A DNA stretch of 64,000 bases. Source: Sphingobacterium haloxyli. Lineage in GTDB: Bacteria; Bacteroidota; Bacteroidia; Sphingobacteriales; Sphingobacteriaceae. The DNA lies in the NCBI RefSeq assembly GCF_002980525.1, contig NZ_PVBQ01000007.1:184892-248891 (forward strand). The letters are read 5' to 3'. The stretch's first letter is position 1, and every line of letters begins with the position of its first letter. A program made the translations under genes and the position numbers. Below the pieces are notes generated by a model that searched no databases, was not told the origin of the DNA, and saw nothing but the letters and a program-made list of their open reading frames with translations. Positions 41,099 to 51,026 of this stretch are shown one piece after another.

Positions 41099-42784
41099 AT
41101 GATGAATAAACTTTTCCGCAAGAAGAGTGTCGACCAGATAATTGCAGATGCTCAGGAAGGAACAGGACTTGCCAAAGTGTTGGGCGTCCGCGATTTGGTC
41201 TCACTGGGGATTGCAGCGATCGTCGGGGCCGGAATATTTAGTACCATCGGACTAGCCAGTTACGAGGGAGGACCGGCGATTTCCTTACTTTTTGTTTTTG
41301 TGGCGTTTGCTTGTGTGTTTACAGCACTGGCATATGCACAATTTGCCAGCACGGTTCCTGTGTCGGGAAGTGCCTATACCTATGCCTATGTTGCTTTTGG
41401 GGAACTCTTTGCCTGGATTATCGGGTGGGCGTTAGTTTTGGAGTACGCCGTATCCAATACGGTCGTTGCGATTTCCTGGTCTCAGTATTTTGTTTCAATG
41501 CTGGAGGGATTTGGTATAAATATTCCGAAATGGTTGGCTATGGCTCCAGGATATGCCATTGATGCTCATGAAAAGTTCCTTTCGACGGGAATGGATGCCC
41601 TTAGCGCTGCAGATAAGGTCGGGCTGCATGCTTATCTCTCGGCTCCTAGAGTTGGTGATGTGCCGATTATTTTTGATTTGCCCGCTGGCTTAATTACGGT
41701 GCTTGTTACTTGGCTGGTATATGTAGGTATTAAGGAATCGCAGCGGGCAAGTAATATTATGGTGGCAGTTAAAATCGGAATTATTTTACTAGTGATTGCG
41801 GGCGGGATGTTCTTTGTGAAACCGGAGAACTGGACACCATTTATGCCTAATGGTGTCTCTGGTGTCATGGGCTCTGTAGCTGCTGTGTTCTTCGCTTTTA
41901 TTGGGTTCGATTCTATTTCCACAACAGCGGAGGAATGTAAAAATCCACAACGTGACTTGCCGCGGGCAATGATTTTATGTTTGGTCATATGCACGATATT
42001 GTACGTGGCCATCACCTTGGTGCTAACAGGAATGGTGAATTATACCAACCTGAACGTGAAAGACCCGTTGGCATTTGTATTTAAATACGTCGGTTTCGAC
42101 CAAATGGCAGGCATTGTGTCGATTACGTCGGTGGTCGCCATTACAAGTGCATTGGTGGTGTATCAGCTTGCACAGCCAAGAATATGGATGACAATGAGCC
42201 GGGATGGTTTGCTTTGGAAAAAGTTTGCTCGTGTGCACCCAAAATATAAGACTCCTTCTTTTGCTACCATCGTAACGGGTGTGGTCGTGGCGGTGCCTTC
42301 GTTGTTCTTTAAAATGGACTTTTTTGTCGATTTGACTAGTGTGGGAACATTCTTTGCGTTTATCCTTGTATGTGCCGGCGTGCTGTATATGGATTATGCT
42401 GGCCTATCTGCAAAATCGAAGTTCAGGGTACCGTATATCAACGGAAAATATCTAATTGGATTGGGCTTGATTGCCGCATGGGTTATCTTATATCGATATG
42501 GCCAGGATACGCTTAAAGAATGGATAGAATTGCCGTGGCTGGAAATAATTGAACACAAATCACTGATCGTCGTCTTCTGGCTAGTCTGGTTGATATTGGC
42601 AGTAATGGGATTTAAATATAGATTTTCACTATTGCCTGTTACCGGAATTTTGATTAATCTTTATCTAATGAGCCAGCTTGGTGCAAGTAACTGGATTATT
42701 TTTTTAATCTGGCTGGCGATCGGATTGGTACTTTATTTTATTTATGGGTATAAACACTCTAAACTGAATAAGGATGTCCGATAG
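41099..42784 (+). CDS. APC family amino acid permease (cationic amino acid transporter-like)
   Basis: 561 residues with 12-14 membrane helices. The first helix has the APC signature GIAAIVGAGIFSTIG; GSAYTYAYVAFGELFAWIIGWALVLEY (split here by my reading into helices 2 and 3) is typical of the CAT/YfnA group, as is FFAFIGFDSISTTAEECKNP with the conserved Glu. A long extra loop (residues ~145-180) lies between helices 4 and 5. It probably takes up amino acids by proton symport; substrate unknown. ATG codons at 41099 and 41102 are both possible. Single gene. Confidence 0.92.
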   Translation: MMNKLFRKKSVDQIIADAQEGTGLAKVLGVRDLVSLGIAAIVGAGIFSTIGLASYEGGPAISLLFVFVAFACVFTALAYAQFASTVPVSGSAYTYAYVAFGELFAWIIGWALVLEYAVSNTVVAISWSQYFVSMLEGFGINIPKWLAMAPGYAIDAHEKFLSTGMDALSAADKVGLHAYLSAPRVGDVPIIFDLPAGLITVLVTWLVYVGIKESQRASNIMVAVKIGIILLVIAGGMFFVKPENWTPFMPNGVSGVMGSVAAVFFAFIGFDSISTTAEECKNPQRDLPRAMILCLVICTILYVAITLVLTGMVNYTNLNVKDPLAFVFKYVGFDQMAGIVSITSVVAITSALVVYQLAQPRIWMTMSRDGLLWKKFARVHPKYKTPSFATIVTGVVVAVPSLFFKMDFFVDLTSVGTFFAFILVCAGVLYMDYAGLSAKSKFRVPYINGKYLIGLGLIAAWVILYRYGQDTLKEWIELPWLEIIEHKSLIVVFWLVWLILAVMGFKYRFSLLPVTGILINLYLMSQLGASNWIIFLIWLAIGLVLYFIYGYKHSKLNKDVR

Positions 42785-42903
42785 TTAAAATATTAGCACG
42801 AAATATTTCCTTAAACGTATAATTGTCACAATAAAATTACTATCTTAGCGATTATATATACAGGGTGTTTGTATCCCTTTTTAACGTCAAACTATTTTTT
42901 TTC

Positions 42904-44937
42904 ATGCATTCTTATGACATCCGTGCCAGAAGATATCTATTCTACTTTCTTTTATCCTTTACGATACTTTCCCCCCCCGTATTCACAATAGCGCAGACTC
43001 CCGCATTACATTTTGAGGGAAAATACGTATATGCTGACTCTATCTTGGGCAGCGCTACTTATCAATACCTGATGGAGGCGGGCGACACTGTAAAACATGG
43101 CGAATTTAAATTTGAATCCACTGAAGAACATTTTGAAGAGAGTCACATTGTGGAGGGGATCTCGATCGCTGGTAATTACAGCAACAATCGGAAAGACGGT
43201 GCGTGGACTTATACCCATCAAAAACTAAAACTTACCGGTATTGCTAAGCTCAAAGGTTTAGGGGTGAACTACGACGCTAATGGTACAGAATTTCTGATCA
43301 AAGCGTCTTTTCGCGACGGGAAAATACATGGGACATACGAATTGGTGAGACGGAAGGTTAGGCAATCAAATCCGGCAGATACGCTATTTTATGCCAGATT
43401 ACAATATGCTGACGGAACGTCAACAGGTACCTTTCTTGGGTTTACGCCTAATTTAAAAGTGAATGGGCAATTTGATGAGGACGGTTTTCCCCACGGTGAT
43501 TGGTTGCTTGTCCACGGCTCGGGTAGCGAAGAGCAAATGCATGAAATGAGACGATATGACCATGGCTTTTTTAGCAAGCATTTCTACATATCAGATGAGG
43601 AACTAGTCGAAATCAAACATGCTGGTTTCGATACGGTTGTGACAAGTGGATTAGGGTTACTCACCCATCTTAGGGCTACTCCTACCTATTTTCGAGCCCT
43701 GGATTATACCCCCCTTGTGATAGAACATGCTTTTGATGACGCGGACGAAAAGGCGATCCCCCTGGATACCGTTCAGACACGTGTCGTACAAGGAAATCTT
43801 TTTTTAGAGCGCGTTTTTGTTGAGCCCGCGATGCATCTAGGAAAAGACGTATGGAAAGGGATAGGGGGGAGCGAATCACTGTTGCCGGTGAAGTTGAAAG
43901 TCAGAGAATTTGCGTTTTCGCCGGATGAATTTTCCTTAAATCAGAAAAACGAGAAATTATTGATAGAAACCCGAAGTTTAATCCATACGGTTATTGATAA
44001 TCCAGCGATGGAGGTAAGCCGCTTTATGAATCCGGAAGTGGGTTTTTATTACGGGGTGTTGGGGATATATCAACAAAATCTGGAAAAAATAAGCCCTGTA
44101 GTACGTTTTTTGGCTGACACAGCAGCTGAATATATAGACCATGATGCGATCCTTTTCCATAATGTACATCAAATTAGGTATCCTGAAGCTGTTGAATACC
44201 AATATCAGGATGAACCTCAAGCTAGGCATTATGCTTTTCCTCCAGAGTTGAAGGCAACGGACACGAGAGTGCTTCATAAGCATCTCAATATCGTTTATAC
44301 GGACGTTAATAGAATTTTAAAAATTTTAGAGAAAGCCGTGCAGAATTATGAGATACAAGGTGAGTTAGCCCGTAAAGAACGTAATCTGATTGAGGTGCGC
44401 GATTCGGTTATCCGCCTTTTTATGGATGTTGACTCGAGCGATGACTACAATGAATTTCATCGGTATTTGCGGGATAGCCTGCAGTATTTTATGGAATATT
44501 CTTTCGCCGAATATGCTAAACATTCAAGCAGTGAGCGCGTAGCAAATATCGATGCTGTGCAGGATTGCTATACATATTTGCTTACGATCTATGAAACTAT
44601 AGCCAACTACCACGAGAAACTAGATAAGTTAGATCAGGAGTATACTCGAAGCGTATGGAACCCTTATACATTTACGCACATGGAGGAACGTGTGAAAAGT
44701 AGACTGTACGATGTATTTGAAAACCTCCTGTTGCCCTTCGTTTGGAAAGACATTCGAGAAAATATTTCTTGCGACACGCTCCCTGGTAAACTGCAGCAAT
44801 TAGACGCGCTTTTAGTCCGGATGACAGATTTGAGGTGGAAAGACACCAAGGATATGGAACGGAAGCTTAGACGAGCGCGTAAGGATATACCCACTAGTCT
44901 GGAAATTCTCGGTTTGCGTCAGCAGATTAAATGGTAA
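42904..44937 (+). CDS. unrecognised secreted protein with MORN-like N-terminal region
   Basis: 677 residues from ATG 42904, which opens a signal peptide (YLFYFLLSFTILSPPVFTIAQ is split by cleavage near IAQ). Residues ~30-230 contain degenerate MORN/YwqK-like repeats: IAGNYSNNRKDGAWTY, FRDGKIHGTYELV, VNGQFDEDGFPHGDWLLVH. The rest is mainly helical and highly charged, with no motif I recognise, and a probable coiled coil at ~455-560. The following gene starts within 30 bases, so it is part of a three-gene unit with a DUF2490 protein and a second MORN protein. Function unknown; periplasmic or outer-surface location likely. Confidence 0.75.
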   Translation: MHSYDIRARRYLFYFLLSFTILSPPVFTIAQTPALHFEGKYVYADSILGSATYQYLMEAGDTVKHGEFKFESTEEHFEESHIVEGISIAGNYSNNRKDGAWTYTHQKLKLTGIAKLKGLGVNYDANGTEFLIKASFRDGKIHGTYELVRRKVRQSNPADTLFYARLQYADGTSTGTFLGFTPNLKVNGQFDEDGFPHGDWLLVHGSGSEEQMHEMRRYDHGFFSKHFYISDEELVEIKHAGFDTVVTSGLGLLTHLRATPTYFRALDYTPLVIEHAFDDADEKAIPLDTVQTRVVQGNLFLERVFVEPAMHLGKDVWKGIGGSESLLPVKLKVREFAFSPDEFSLNQKNEKLLIETRSLIHTVIDNPAMEVSRFMNPEVGFYYGVLGIYQQNLEKISPVVRFLADTAAEYIDHDAILFHNVHQIRYPEAVEYQYQDEPQARHYAFPPELKATDTRVLHKHLNIVYTDVNRILKILEKAVQNYEIQGELARKERNLIEVRDSVIRLFMDVDSSDDYNEFHRYLRDSLQYFMEYSFAEYAKHSSSERVANIDAVQDCYTYLLTIYETIANYHEKLDKLDQEYTRSVWNPYTFTHMEERVKSRLYDVFENLLLPFVWKDIRENISCDTLPGKLQQLDALLVRMTDLRWKDTKDMERKLRRARKDIPTSLEILGLRQQIKW

Positions 44938-44966
44938 GAACGCTCATTAAATTGAATGTCAAACGT

Positions 44967-45806
44967 ATGTGCATTGCAGTGATCAAAAAATTACATTTCA
45001 GCTATTTATTTCTTTGTTTGGTATCGACCGCCGGCTTTTTTCATCCCGCTATTGGGCAATCTGAAAGACCTGACCAATCCCTCACTCAACCGACAACAAC
45101 GGCTACCTGGAATGGACTTTATGGGAAGTTTCGTCTCGGGAATCGCCTTTATTGGGACGCGCAGTTCCATTATCGCAGAGTGAGCTCTGATGACACGCCA
45201 CTTGTAGGTAGAATGGGGCAGATATACAATCGGCATGCGCTGAATTATCAGGTAAATGATCGATTAGCGGTGGCACTGGGTGGTGTTTTGCGGTTGAATT
45301 TTACACCAGACCCTGGGAACCCGGCTTTTGAGGATATGGTCCTGGAACCCCGGGTATGGCATGAATATTTGTTTGCGATGCCTTTTAATATTGGAATGGC
45401 ATATCACCGTATCCGTATTGAGCATCGGTGGAGTCGTTCCAATGATGTTGGAGCAGATTGGATTTTTCGGAATCGTTGGCGTTATAAGTTTTATATGAAT
45501 ATTCCTTTAAATAATCGCAAGCTTATCCCCGGCACATTTATGTTTACCCCAGATGTGGAGATTATTATGCAGAGCGGAAAGCCGGTTATTGATAGCCCGT
45601 TGGAAGACTTTCGGGTTAATCCTTCCATAGGCTATATTCATAGTCCGCGTTTAAAATATAGTGTAGGGATGATGTACACCACGGGTCAGACGTTAGGCGC
45701 AGGATATATGTATACGTCCCGTTGGGTATTGCGGACGAATATTTATTTGTCATTGGACTTTCGTAAGAAGCAATCCCGGATACCTGGGGTGCGCTTGTTT
45801 GATTAA
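44967..45806 (+). CDS. DUF2490 family protein, probable outer membrane beta-barrel
   Basis: 279 residues from ATG 44967, which gives a signal peptide ending near PAIGQ; an ATG at 44931 inside the previous gene would add 12 residues. The mature chain has alternating aromatic strands typical of a small barrel (LYWDAQFHYRRVSS, MAYHRIRIEHRWSR, WIFRNRWRYKFYMNIPLN, LRTNIYLSLDFRKK), matching DUF2490 as I recall it. It lies between two MORN-containing proteins with short gaps. Role unknown. Confidence 0.75.
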   Translation: MCIAVIKKLHFSYLFLCLVSTAGFFHPAIGQSERPDQSLTQPTTTATWNGLYGKFRLGNRLYWDAQFHYRRVSSDDTPLVGRMGQIYNRHALNYQVNDRLAVALGGVLRLNFTPDPGNPAFEDMVLEPRVWHEYLFAMPFNIGMAYHRIRIEHRWSRSNDVGADWIFRNRWRYKFYMNIPLNNRKLIPGTFMFTPDVEIIMQSGKPVIDSPLEDFRVNPSIGYIHSPRLKYSVGMMYTTGQTLGAGYMYTSRWVLRTNIYLSLDFRKKQSRIPGVRLFD

Positions 45807-45827
45807 TCTGTTTAGAACACAAAAAAG

Positions 45828-46724
45828 ATGGCTAAAGAACATAAAAGAACAAACACAACAATCCTTATACTTATAGTACTTTTATTAGTTTTAATAGGGG
45901 CGGGGACGACGCTCTATGTTAGTGCGCGAAGAGATACGGCAAAGTGGAAAAGTTTGTACTATGCTGAAGTTAAAGCGACAGGAGACGGCCATCTCGGGGA
46001 AGAGCTATTTCGTTTGTTTGAGTTGGATAACCAAGTTTTTAATCGGCAATACATACAGGCCTTGGGGGGGTATGGTCAATTGAGAACTTCTTTGCATGAA
46101 ATTTCCGATAGCCTTATTCAAAGCAGGATATCCTATGTTCAAATGAGGCTGCGCGAGCTGGGGAGCACCATAAACGGTGAACCGGATAGTAACTCGTTGG
46201 TAGACTTAACAGCGGATTCTGTTAACCTATTAAGGCACCGTATCGATAGTCTGCAAACCACCTACGGACGTTCAACGGATAGCTTGGCTGAGAATATAAC
46301 GGAATTGAATCGACTGGTGCATGTACAAAATCGGGTATTAGAGAAAAAGGAACAATTGAATAAACTGGAATTTACAAATGCAGAGGGTGTTGCTGTTCAG
46401 TACATAGGAGAGGTGATAGACAGCATGGCTAACGGTGTTGGAACAGGTATCTGGGAAAGTTCAGGAGGCGTTTATAAAGGTGAGTGGAGACGAAACCAAC
46501 GGCACGGAAAAGGGGTTTATACTTGGAAGGATGGCGAGCGTTATGAAGGAGCTTTTGATAATGATAAACGCACAGGTTTCGGGTCGTACAGTTGGTCTAG
46601 CGGCGAGCGTTATGAAGGAAATTGGTTGAATAATAAAAGACATGGCGAAGGCACGTTGTACGACCGTGACGGCAATATTAGCTACCAGGGACACTGGGAA
46701 AACGATAAGCCTTCAAAGAAATAA
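45828..46724 (+). CDS. membrane-anchored MORN-repeat protein
   Basis: 298 residues. One N-terminal membrane helix (TILILIVLLLVLIGAGTTLYV, residues ~11-31), a long helical stretch likely to be a coiled coil (~35-185, with SLIQSRISYVQMRLRELG, RHRIDSLQTTYGRSTDSLAE), and four MORN repeats from about residue 213 at a 23-residue period: YKGEWRRNQRHGKG, YEGAFDNDKRTGFG, YEGNWLNNKRHGEG, YQGHWENDKPS. An 18-base sequence recurs exactly at 46533 and 46602. It lies 21 bases after the DUF2490 gene. The repeats should face the periplasm. Function unknown. Confidence 0.82.
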   Translation: MAKEHKRTNTTILILIVLLLVLIGAGTTLYVSARRDTAKWKSLYYAEVKATGDGHLGEELFRLFELDNQVFNRQYIQALGGYGQLRTSLHEISDSLIQSRISYVQMRLRELGSTINGEPDSNSLVDLTADSVNLLRHRIDSLQTTYGRSTDSLAENITELNRLVHVQNRVLEKKEQLNKLEFTNAEGVAVQYIGEVIDSMANGVGTGIWESSGGVYKGEWRRNQRHGKGVYTWKDGERYEGAFDNDKRTGFGSYSWSSGERYEGNWLNNKRHGEGTLYDRDGNISYQGHWENDKPSKK

Positions 46725-46938
46725 AACACACACGCGATTTTCCGAGATAAATGCTTAATACATCGGACTTATCGCCGCTAAAAAATCGTTAATCAATCGA
46801 TTGCATTGGTATTTTTTTTATATTTATGGCCGGTTTAAAATACAAATTATTGGAGCCTGCATGAGTTGTCGATATGCTTTTGTGAATGGGACAGTTCAAG
46901 GCGAGCTTCGTTGCCGTTAAAAAAATAAATAAAAACTT

Positions 46939-48780
46939 ATGTGTGGAATCGTCGGCTACGTCGGTAGTAACCTAGCTTATCCGGTAATTATTGACGGATT
47001 AAAGAAATTGGAATATAGAGGGTATGACAGCGCAGGTGTCGCGCTGCATATGGGAAATTCAATTGAAGTTTACAAAAAAGAGGGAAAGGTGGCTGCGTTG
47101 GAAGAATCCGTACACGGAAAAAATGTCCAAGCAACCATAGGCATTGGACATACACGTTGGGCAACGCATGGCGAACCCTCCGATCGAAACGCCCATCCAC
47201 ATTATTCCAATTCGAGAAATATAGCGATGATACATAATGGTATCATCGAAAACTACGCCCAGCTTAAAAGCGAACTCCTGCAAAAGGGCTACACATTTAA
47301 AAGTGATACCGATTCCGAAGTTTTGGTGAATTTCATCGAAGATATTAAAATTAATAACGAATGTTCGCTCGAAGAAGCGGTGAGAATAGCGTTGAAAAGG
47401 GTCGTGGGAGCGTATGTGATATTATTGCTAGATAAAGATCTGCCAGATACCATCATTGCTGCCCGAAAAGGAAGTCCTTTGGTCATAGGTGTGGGGGAGA
47501 ATGCACATTATTTGGGTTCCGATGCTTCACCGATGCTGGCTTATACCAAAGAAGTGGTGTACATTAACGATTACGAGTTGGCGATCGTACGTCCAGATGA
47601 ATTGATTTTAAAAAATCTGGGCAACGAGCGCATTACGCCGTTTGTGCAAAAACTCGATATGGAATTGGCGGCTATCGAAAAAGGTGGCTTCGACCATTTT
47701 ATGCTAAAAGAAATCTTCGAACAACCGCAGACTATTTTTGATTCTTTGCGTGGTCGTATGGATGCCGAGCAGCAATCGATTACATTAAGCGGTGTGGACA
47801 AGATTGCTGAAAGGCTTTTACGTGCGAACCGGATCATTATTGTTGCTTGTGGAACAAGTTGGCACGCCGGTTTATTAGCAGAATATGTAATTGAGGAACT
47901 TTGTCGTATCAATGTAGAGGTTGAGTATGCATCTGAATTTAGATATAGAAATCCGATCATAACCGATCAAGATGTCATCATCGCGATTTCCCAAAGCGGT
48001 GAAACCGCTGACACCCTTGTGGCATTGGAAAATGCCAAGAAGCAGGGTGCTACTATCTTCGGATTGGTCAATGTTGTAGGCTCTTCCATCGCACGGATGT
48101 CTGATGCAGGGGCTTATACACACGCAGGGCCTGAAATCGGTGTGGCAAGTACAAAAGCATTTACGGCACAATTAACCGTACTCTATTTGATCGCTTTGAA
48201 AATCGCCCAGTTAAAAGGCACCATTGAGGCTACATTGTTCAATAGATTGTTGGCTGATCTGGCCAACGTTCCAGCATACGTAAAAGAAATTTTGGACGAT
48301 CAGCATGCAGTCATTCAAGCGATCGCAAGAAAGTATAGTGACGCCAGAGATTTCCTTTATCTAGGAAGGGGATATAACTTCCCCATCGCATTGGAAGGAG
48401 CACTAAAGTTGAAAGAGGTTTCCTACATCCACGCAGAAGGATATCCGGCAGCAGAGATGAAACACGGGCCCATTGCTTTGGTTGATGAACAATTGCCTGT
48501 TGTTTTCGTCGCCACAAAAGATAGTTATCATGAAAAGATCATTAGTAACATCCAGGAAATTAAGGCCAGAAAAGGAAAAGTCATTGCTGTGGTGTCACAC
48601 GGCGATAACGTTGCGACAGGGCTAGCCGATGACGTGATGGTTGTGCCGCATGTGCATGAAATAATCGCTCCTGTCTTATCTGTCATCCCATTGCAACTGT
48701 TGTCATACTATATCGGAGTATATAGAGGATTAGATGTGGATAAGCCAAGAAATTTGGCGAAATCGGTAACCGTTGAATAA
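46939..48780 (+). CDS. glmS: glutamine-fructose-6-phosphate transaminase (isomerizing)
   Basis: 613 residues. N-terminal class II glutamine amidotransferase with catalytic Cys2 (MCGIVGYVGS), HTRWATHGEPS and the HNGIIENY loop. Two SIS sugar-binding domains follow (ACGTSWHAG, ISQSGETADTLVALE, STKAFTAQL, LGRGYNFPIALEGALKLKE), ending DKPRNLAKSVTVE. It makes glucosamine-6-phosphate, the entry to UDP-GlcNAc for wall and lipopolysaccharide. The upstream 214 bases contain no visible glmS ribozyme. A DUF4954 gene follows after 6 bases. Confidence 0.98.
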   Translation: MCGIVGYVGSNLAYPVIIDGLKKLEYRGYDSAGVALHMGNSIEVYKKEGKVAALEESVHGKNVQATIGIGHTRWATHGEPSDRNAHPHYSNSRNIAMIHNGIIENYAQLKSELLQKGYTFKSDTDSEVLVNFIEDIKINNECSLEEAVRIALKRVVGAYVILLLDKDLPDTIIAARKGSPLVIGVGENAHYLGSDASPMLAYTKEVVYINDYELAIVRPDELILKNLGNERITPFVQKLDMELAAIEKGGFDHFMLKEIFEQPQTIFDSLRGRMDAEQQSITLSGVDKIAERLLRANRIIIVACGTSWHAGLLAEYVIEELCRINVEVEYASEFRYRNPIITDQDVIIAISQSGETADTLVALENAKKQGATIFGLVNVVGSSIARMSDAGAYTHAGPEIGVASTKAFTAQLTVLYLIALKIAQLKGTIEATLFNRLLADLANVPAYVKEILDDQHAVIQAIARKYSDARDFLYLGRGYNFPIALEGALKLKEVSYIHAEGYPAAEMKHGPIALVDEQLPVVFVATKDSYHEKIISNIQEIKARKGKVIAVVSHGDNVATGLADDVMVVPHVHEIIAPVLSVIPLQLLSYYIGVYRGLDVDKPRNLAKSVTVE

Positions 48781-48786
48781 GGCGGG

Positions 48787-50976
48787 ATGTCAAAGATAAT
48801 AAAAGAGAAACTAACCGACCTAGGATACCATTTTGTTCCCGAGGCATATTTGCAAAATGGGGACGAATACTATTTTCGTAACCAGCAGTTTCCCGATGAC
48901 GGAAAATTCCGGAATCTGACAACGGAAGAAATTAAGATTCTAATCGGAAATGATAATTATTCCAATAACTGGGAACGTGTTTTGGTGACGGATAAATTTC
49001 TTCCAGAGCAGATTCAACATTCCAAATTCTACGGACTTGTCCGCATAGGTGATATGGACGAAGTTTATCTTCATTTTCGAGACCTACGTTTACCCTGCGG
49101 GATCTACAACTCCACCATCGTGAGTAGTGATTTTGGAAGCGCGGTAGCCATCCATAATGTGCGTTATATGGCCCATTTTGTTATTGGTGATGAAGTGATG
49201 TTAGCGAATATCAACGAAATGGAAACCAGCAGTGGTGCCAAATTTGGTAATGGTATTCTGAAAATCGGCGACGTGGAAGAACGTCGGATTCGATTAGAAC
49301 TCTGTAACGAGAATGGCGGACGTTCCGTACTGCCCTTTGACGGTATGCAGGCAGGCGACGTTTATTTATGGTCCCGTCATCGGAATGACCAAGAGCTACA
49401 ACGGCGTTTCCAAGAAATGATGGAGGCACAGTTCTCGCCTCATCATGGTTTTTATAGTGAAATTGGTCATCATTCCGTGGTTAAGAATACCCATACTATT
49501 AAAGATATTAAAATGGGTTCACACGCTTATGTCAAGGGAGTAAATAAGCTGAAGAACCTTACTATTAACTCCTCGTCAGAATCCTATACCCAAATAGGAG
49601 AGGGGTGTGAATTGGTGAATGGTATAATCGGGCATGGATGTCGTATTTTCTACGGGGTAAAGGCTGTTCGCTTTATCTTGTCTTCCAACTCTCAACTGAA
49701 ATATGGTGCTCGATTGATCAACTCTTTTTTAGGGGATAACTCTACCATTTCCTGCTGTGAAGTATTAAATTCTCTGATTTTTCCGGCACATGAACAACAT
49801 CATAACAATTCGTTCCTCTGCGCAGCATTAGTGAAAGGACAGAGTAACATGGCGGCAGGTGCGACGGTAGGGTCAAATCATAACTCGCGGGCGGCGGATG
49901 GTGAAATTATTGCAGGACGCGGTTTCTGGCCAGGTTTGTGTGTTAGTTTGAAACATAACTCCCGTTTTGCGTCATACACGCTCATTGTAAAAGGAGATTT
50001 CCTGCACGAGTTGAATATCCGATTTCCTTTCTGTCTGGTAAGCAATGAAGCAGATACTAACCGTTTGATCATATTACCGGCTTACTGGTTTTTGTATAAT
50101 ATGTATGCTATGATGCGTAATACATCAAAATTCCAGTCACGTGACAAGCGAAAATTTAAGAACCAATATATCGAGTATGACGTGCTGGCACCAGACACGG
50201 TGAACGAGATGTTTGACGCATTATTGGAGATTGAAAAGGCGGTAGGCAGGACGTACGGGAATAACCCTGCAACGGCAGATGTCCAGGCTGTGGGCAAAGA
50301 AGTCTTATTGTCTGATCAACAGCTTACAGGAAAAGAGATATTACTAGACAATGTAGAGTTTTCCAGACGAAAAGTCGTATTAGCTAAACCAAAAGAAGCG
50401 TACATGGTATACGGACGTATGATTCGTTATTATGCTGCGACGCAAATTATAGGCTTTTTGGAGAGGAAATCGTTGGATGACTTACAGACGCTTATCTCTG
50501 CCTTTGCAACGTCGCGCAGCGCATTTGAAAATATCGGAGGGCAATTGGTTCCGAAAGCAAAATTGGACACTTTATTAGCCGACATTCGCGATAAAAAGAT
50601 ATTATCGTGGAAGGAGGCTCACGCGCGCTATCATGCATGGAGCGATGTCTATCTGGAGGATAAGTTTCAACATGCGATTGCATCTTTGGCGGAATTAAGT
50701 GGTGCCAGCCCGCCTTCTTGGGATAAGCAATATTTAAAACAACTTATTGAAGAGGCATTAAACACCCGTCGTTGGATCTTCGCAGAGATTGAGGGATCGC
50801 GTGCTAAAGATTACCAAAATCCGTTTAAACAAATGGTCTACGATTCCTATGAAGAGATGGAAGAAGTCGTCGGTCGTTTGGAGGACAATGATTTTATTAA
50901 TAAGGAACGCGAGGGCTTTCTTGATTTTGAACAAACTGTAAAAAAGGTCTTGGATTCCCTGTCTTCGGTTGATTAA
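48787..50976 (+). CDS. DUF4954 family protein with left-handed beta-helix region
   Basis: 729 residues, cytoplasmic (no signal). N-terminus YHFVPEAYLQNGDEYYFRN, then from about residue 95 to 420 many hexapeptide-like turns (VRIGDMDEVYLHFR, IIGHGCRIFYGVKAVRFI, GARLINSFLGDNSTISCCEV, SNMAAGATVGSNHNSR), the pattern of a left-handed beta-helix as in sugar acyl- or nucleotidyl-transferases. The helical C-terminal third has no known motif. The HEQHHNNSFLCA and NHNSRAADGEI segments are strongly conserved as I recall the family. It is coupled to glmS, so a link to amino sugar metabolism is plausible but unproven. Confidence 0.85.
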   Translation: MSKIIKEKLTDLGYHFVPEAYLQNGDEYYFRNQQFPDDGKFRNLTTEEIKILIGNDNYSNNWERVLVTDKFLPEQIQHSKFYGLVRIGDMDEVYLHFRDLRLPCGIYNSTIVSSDFGSAVAIHNVRYMAHFVIGDEVMLANINEMETSSGAKFGNGILKIGDVEERRIRLELCNENGGRSVLPFDGMQAGDVYLWSRHRNDQELQRRFQEMMEAQFSPHHGFYSEIGHHSVVKNTHTIKDIKMGSHAYVKGVNKLKNLTINSSSESYTQIGEGCELVNGIIGHGCRIFYGVKAVRFILSSNSQLKYGARLINSFLGDNSTISCCEVLNSLIFPAHEQHHNNSFLCAALVKGQSNMAAGATVGSNHNSRAADGEIIAGRGFWPGLCVSLKHNSRFASYTLIVKGDFLHELNIRFPFCLVSNEADTNRLIILPAYWFLYNMYAMMRNTSKFQSRDKRKFKNQYIEYDVLAPDTVNEMFDALLEIEKAVGRTYGNNPATADVQAVGKEVLLSDQQLTGKEILLDNVEFSRRKVVLAKPKEAYMVYGRMIRYYAATQIIGFLERKSLDDLQTLISAFATSRSAFENIGGQLVPKAKLDTLLADIRDKKILSWKEAHARYHAWSDVYLEDKFQHAIASLAELSGASPPSWDKQYLKQLIEEALNTRRWIFAEIEGSRAKDYQNPFKQMVYDSYEEMEEVVGRLEDNDFINKEREGFLDFEQTVKKVLDSLSSVD

Positions 50977-50986
50977 CTTAAGGATG

Positions 50987-51022
50987 GTGTCTAAAAGCTA
51001 AGGATCGCTCGCTTTTAGACAC
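50987..51022. repeat. 12-bp inverted repeat between converging genes
   Basis: GTGTCTAAAAGC (50987-50998) pairs perfectly with GCTTTTAGACAC (51011-51022), loop of 12. It sits between the DUF4954 stop and the DUF4886 stop. There is no T-run on either side, so it may act as an mRNA 3' stabiliser or a weak terminator. Confidence 0.6.
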
Positions 51023-51026
51023 GCTA

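Noticed and set aside
46725..46938. Possible glmS ribozyme upstream of glmS
   Set aside because: I could not find the conserved cleavage site and pseudoknot pattern; the ribozyme is known mainly from Firmicutes.
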